From assembly GCF_024362205.1 (NCBI RefSeq), contig NZ_CP101462.1, forward strand, positions 2,345,001 through 2,409,000: a stretch of 64,000 nucleotides of DNA. Direction: 5' to 3'. Positions 63,136 to 64,000 of the stretch are shown here, in pieces. The notes beneath the pieces were generated by a model. It saw only the letters and a program-made list of their open reading frames with translations, was not told the DNA's origin and made no database searches. The translations under genes and the position numbers were made by a program. Position 1 is the stretch's first letter, and each line of letters starts with the position of its first letter. Source of the stretch: Exiguobacterium aurantiacum (GTDB lineage: Bacteria; Bacillota; Bacilli; Exiguobacteriales; Exiguobacteriaceae).

Positions 63136-64000
63136 TATAACCCCTCCACTTGTTGTTTCACACGCACTTCAATCTGAGTACCGACGCCGGGCACACTGAC
63201 GAGTCGTAACGTCCCGCCGACCTCAGCCGTCCTCTCTCTTATCGATTGTAAGCCATATGAGGCGACTTGTGTATCATCGACATTAAAGCCGATCCCGTCG
63301 TCGTTAATTTTTAAGATGACCGTCTGTTGCACGGTCCGCATTTCGATTTCAAGCCGTTTCGCTTTCGCATGGCGAAGCGTATTGCTGATCGCTTCTTGAA
63401 CGATGCGGAACAGTTCGTTCTCGGTATGGCGTGACAAATCGACTTCTTCGAGGCGCCAGACGAGCTCGGTCGATTGTTTGCGCGACAGTTCTTCTAACAG
63501 TCGCTCGATGCCGGTCTTAAGGGTCATCCCTTCGAGTTCGACCGGACGGAGTTGCAAAAGAAGCGAGCGCATCTCCGCCTGAGCGGTTTGCGCCATCACT
63601 TCGACTTGTTCGATTTGCTTGGCGGCCACGTCCGGCTTCGAGATGATTGTCTGCTTGGCCGCCGTCGTCATCATTGAGATGGCGTACAGTTGCTGGCTGA
63701 CCGAGTCATGCAGTTCCCGAGCGACACGGCGCCGTTCTTCGACGACCGCTTCGCTGCGCGCTTCCTCGACGCTGACGGGACGGTCACCGACTCGCTTGGC
63801 CATCTCGACCATCTCGGTGCGTTGCTTGGCGATTCGGGCAATCCGTTCGAGCGTATCACGGTAAGGCGACAGCGGCCGGAACGTGATCTCTTTTTGATTC
63901 TCAAGCTTCCATAAAGCGATTGCCACTTCACGAAAGTCGCGTCGCAAATAAAAATACGAGCCAACCCCGAACACGCTGCCGATCAAGACGGCGATGACAA
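63135..64000 (-). CDS. liaS: LiaS-type sensor histidine kinase, cut at the window edge
   Basis: At least 288 residues visible; the N-terminus runs off the end of the window. The visible part begins in a membrane helix (VIAVLIGSVFGVGSYFYL), then a HAMP-like stretch, a HisKA_3 block ARELHDSVSQQLYAIS carrying the phospho-His, and an ATPase domain with NTLRHAKAKRLEIEM and DDGIGF. It matches LiaS/VraS. The stop overlaps the liaR start by one base. Confidence 0.85.
   Translation of the reverse strand, partial: VIAVLIGSVFGVGSYFYLRRDFREVAIALWKLENQKEITFRPLSPYRDTLERIARIAKQRTEMVEMAKRVGDRPVSVEEARSEAVVEERRRVARELHDSVSQQLYAISMMTTAAKQTIISKPDVAAKQIEQVEVMAQTAQAEMRSLLLQLRPVELEGMTLKTGIERLLEELSRKQSTELVWRLEEVDLSRHTENELFRIVQEAISNTLRHAKAKRLEIEMRTVQQTVILKINDDGIGFNVDDTQVASYGLQSIRERTAEVGGTLRLVSVPGVGTQIEVRVKQQVEGL

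Noticed and set aside
1-64000. mobile elements, phage genes, CRISPR arrays, toxin-antitoxin or defence systems
   Set aside because: No transposase, integrase, direct-repeat array or recognisable toxin pair was found. RtcB alone is not evidence of a defence system.

Overview
The window looks like chromosome of a Gram-positive of the order Bacillales with moderate GC, most probably Exiguobacterium (inference). Gene content and local order match the Bacillus subtilis yfhF - recX(yfhG) - yfhH - yfhJ - yfhP - mutY(yfhQ) - ygaC - ygaD - gsaB - perR - ygzB neighbourhood, read here from the far end. The protein families are typical Bacillales ones, Shine-Dalgarno sequences are strong (AAGGAGG type), and TTG and GTG starts are frequent. 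I see no rRNA, tRNA, CRISPR array, transposase or phage gene. This is ordinary core chromosome with regulated stress, transport and metabolic operons.

Layout. (1) 1-12 kb: ygzB, perR, hemL/gsaB, an SgrR-like regulator divergent from an MFS exporter, a DCC-type thiol protein, an unknown 382-aa protein, the YgaD-type ABC exporter, ntdP, mutY and yfhP. (2) 12-19 kb: a YceI protein, an aldehyde dehydrogenase with its DUF779 partner behind a CcpA-type cre site, and a complete spermidine/putrescine importer (potABCD) led by an XRE-cupin regulator. (3) 19-28 kb: yfhH/yfhJ; an operon of a heterodimeric BmrC/BmrD-like ABC exporter plus the RNA ligase RtcB, preceded by a leader peptide and a terminator/antiterminator; lactate permease; recX; yfhF. 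(4) 28-45 kb: an amidohydrolase, a GNAT enzyme, an OmpR/EnvZ-type two-component pair, cytidine deaminase, RlmCD, YfkAB radical SAM, transporters, a P1B-4 metal ATPase (PfeT/FrvA type) with PerR- and Fur-like boxes, a PfkB kinase, a NUDIX protein, a YihY protein and carbonic anhydrase. (5) 45-53 kb: the menaquinone pathway, with menA divergent from menF-D-H-B-E-C. (6) 53-64 kb: a YflG-like methionine aminopeptidase, a degenerate-EAL YkuI homologue, cshA, cvfB, small membrane proteins, a PlsC acyltransferase with an ABC-F ATPase, a RimJ-like GNAT, and LiaR/LiaS, the last cut by the window edge.

How the parts connect. Iron and peroxide homeostasis recurs: PerR keeps all its metal ligands at the B. 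subtilis positions, and matching boxes lie before perR and before the putative ferrous-iron exporter. Translation and RNA stress also recurs: an attenuated multidrug pump with RtcB, CshA with a hairpin 5' leader, RlmCD, and an ABC-F protein. The strongest unusual signal is the attenuator at about 24.9-25.1 kb. There, ten bases at the leader-peptide start codon are exactly complementary to the 5' arm of a long intrinsic terminator in front of the pump and RtcB genes.
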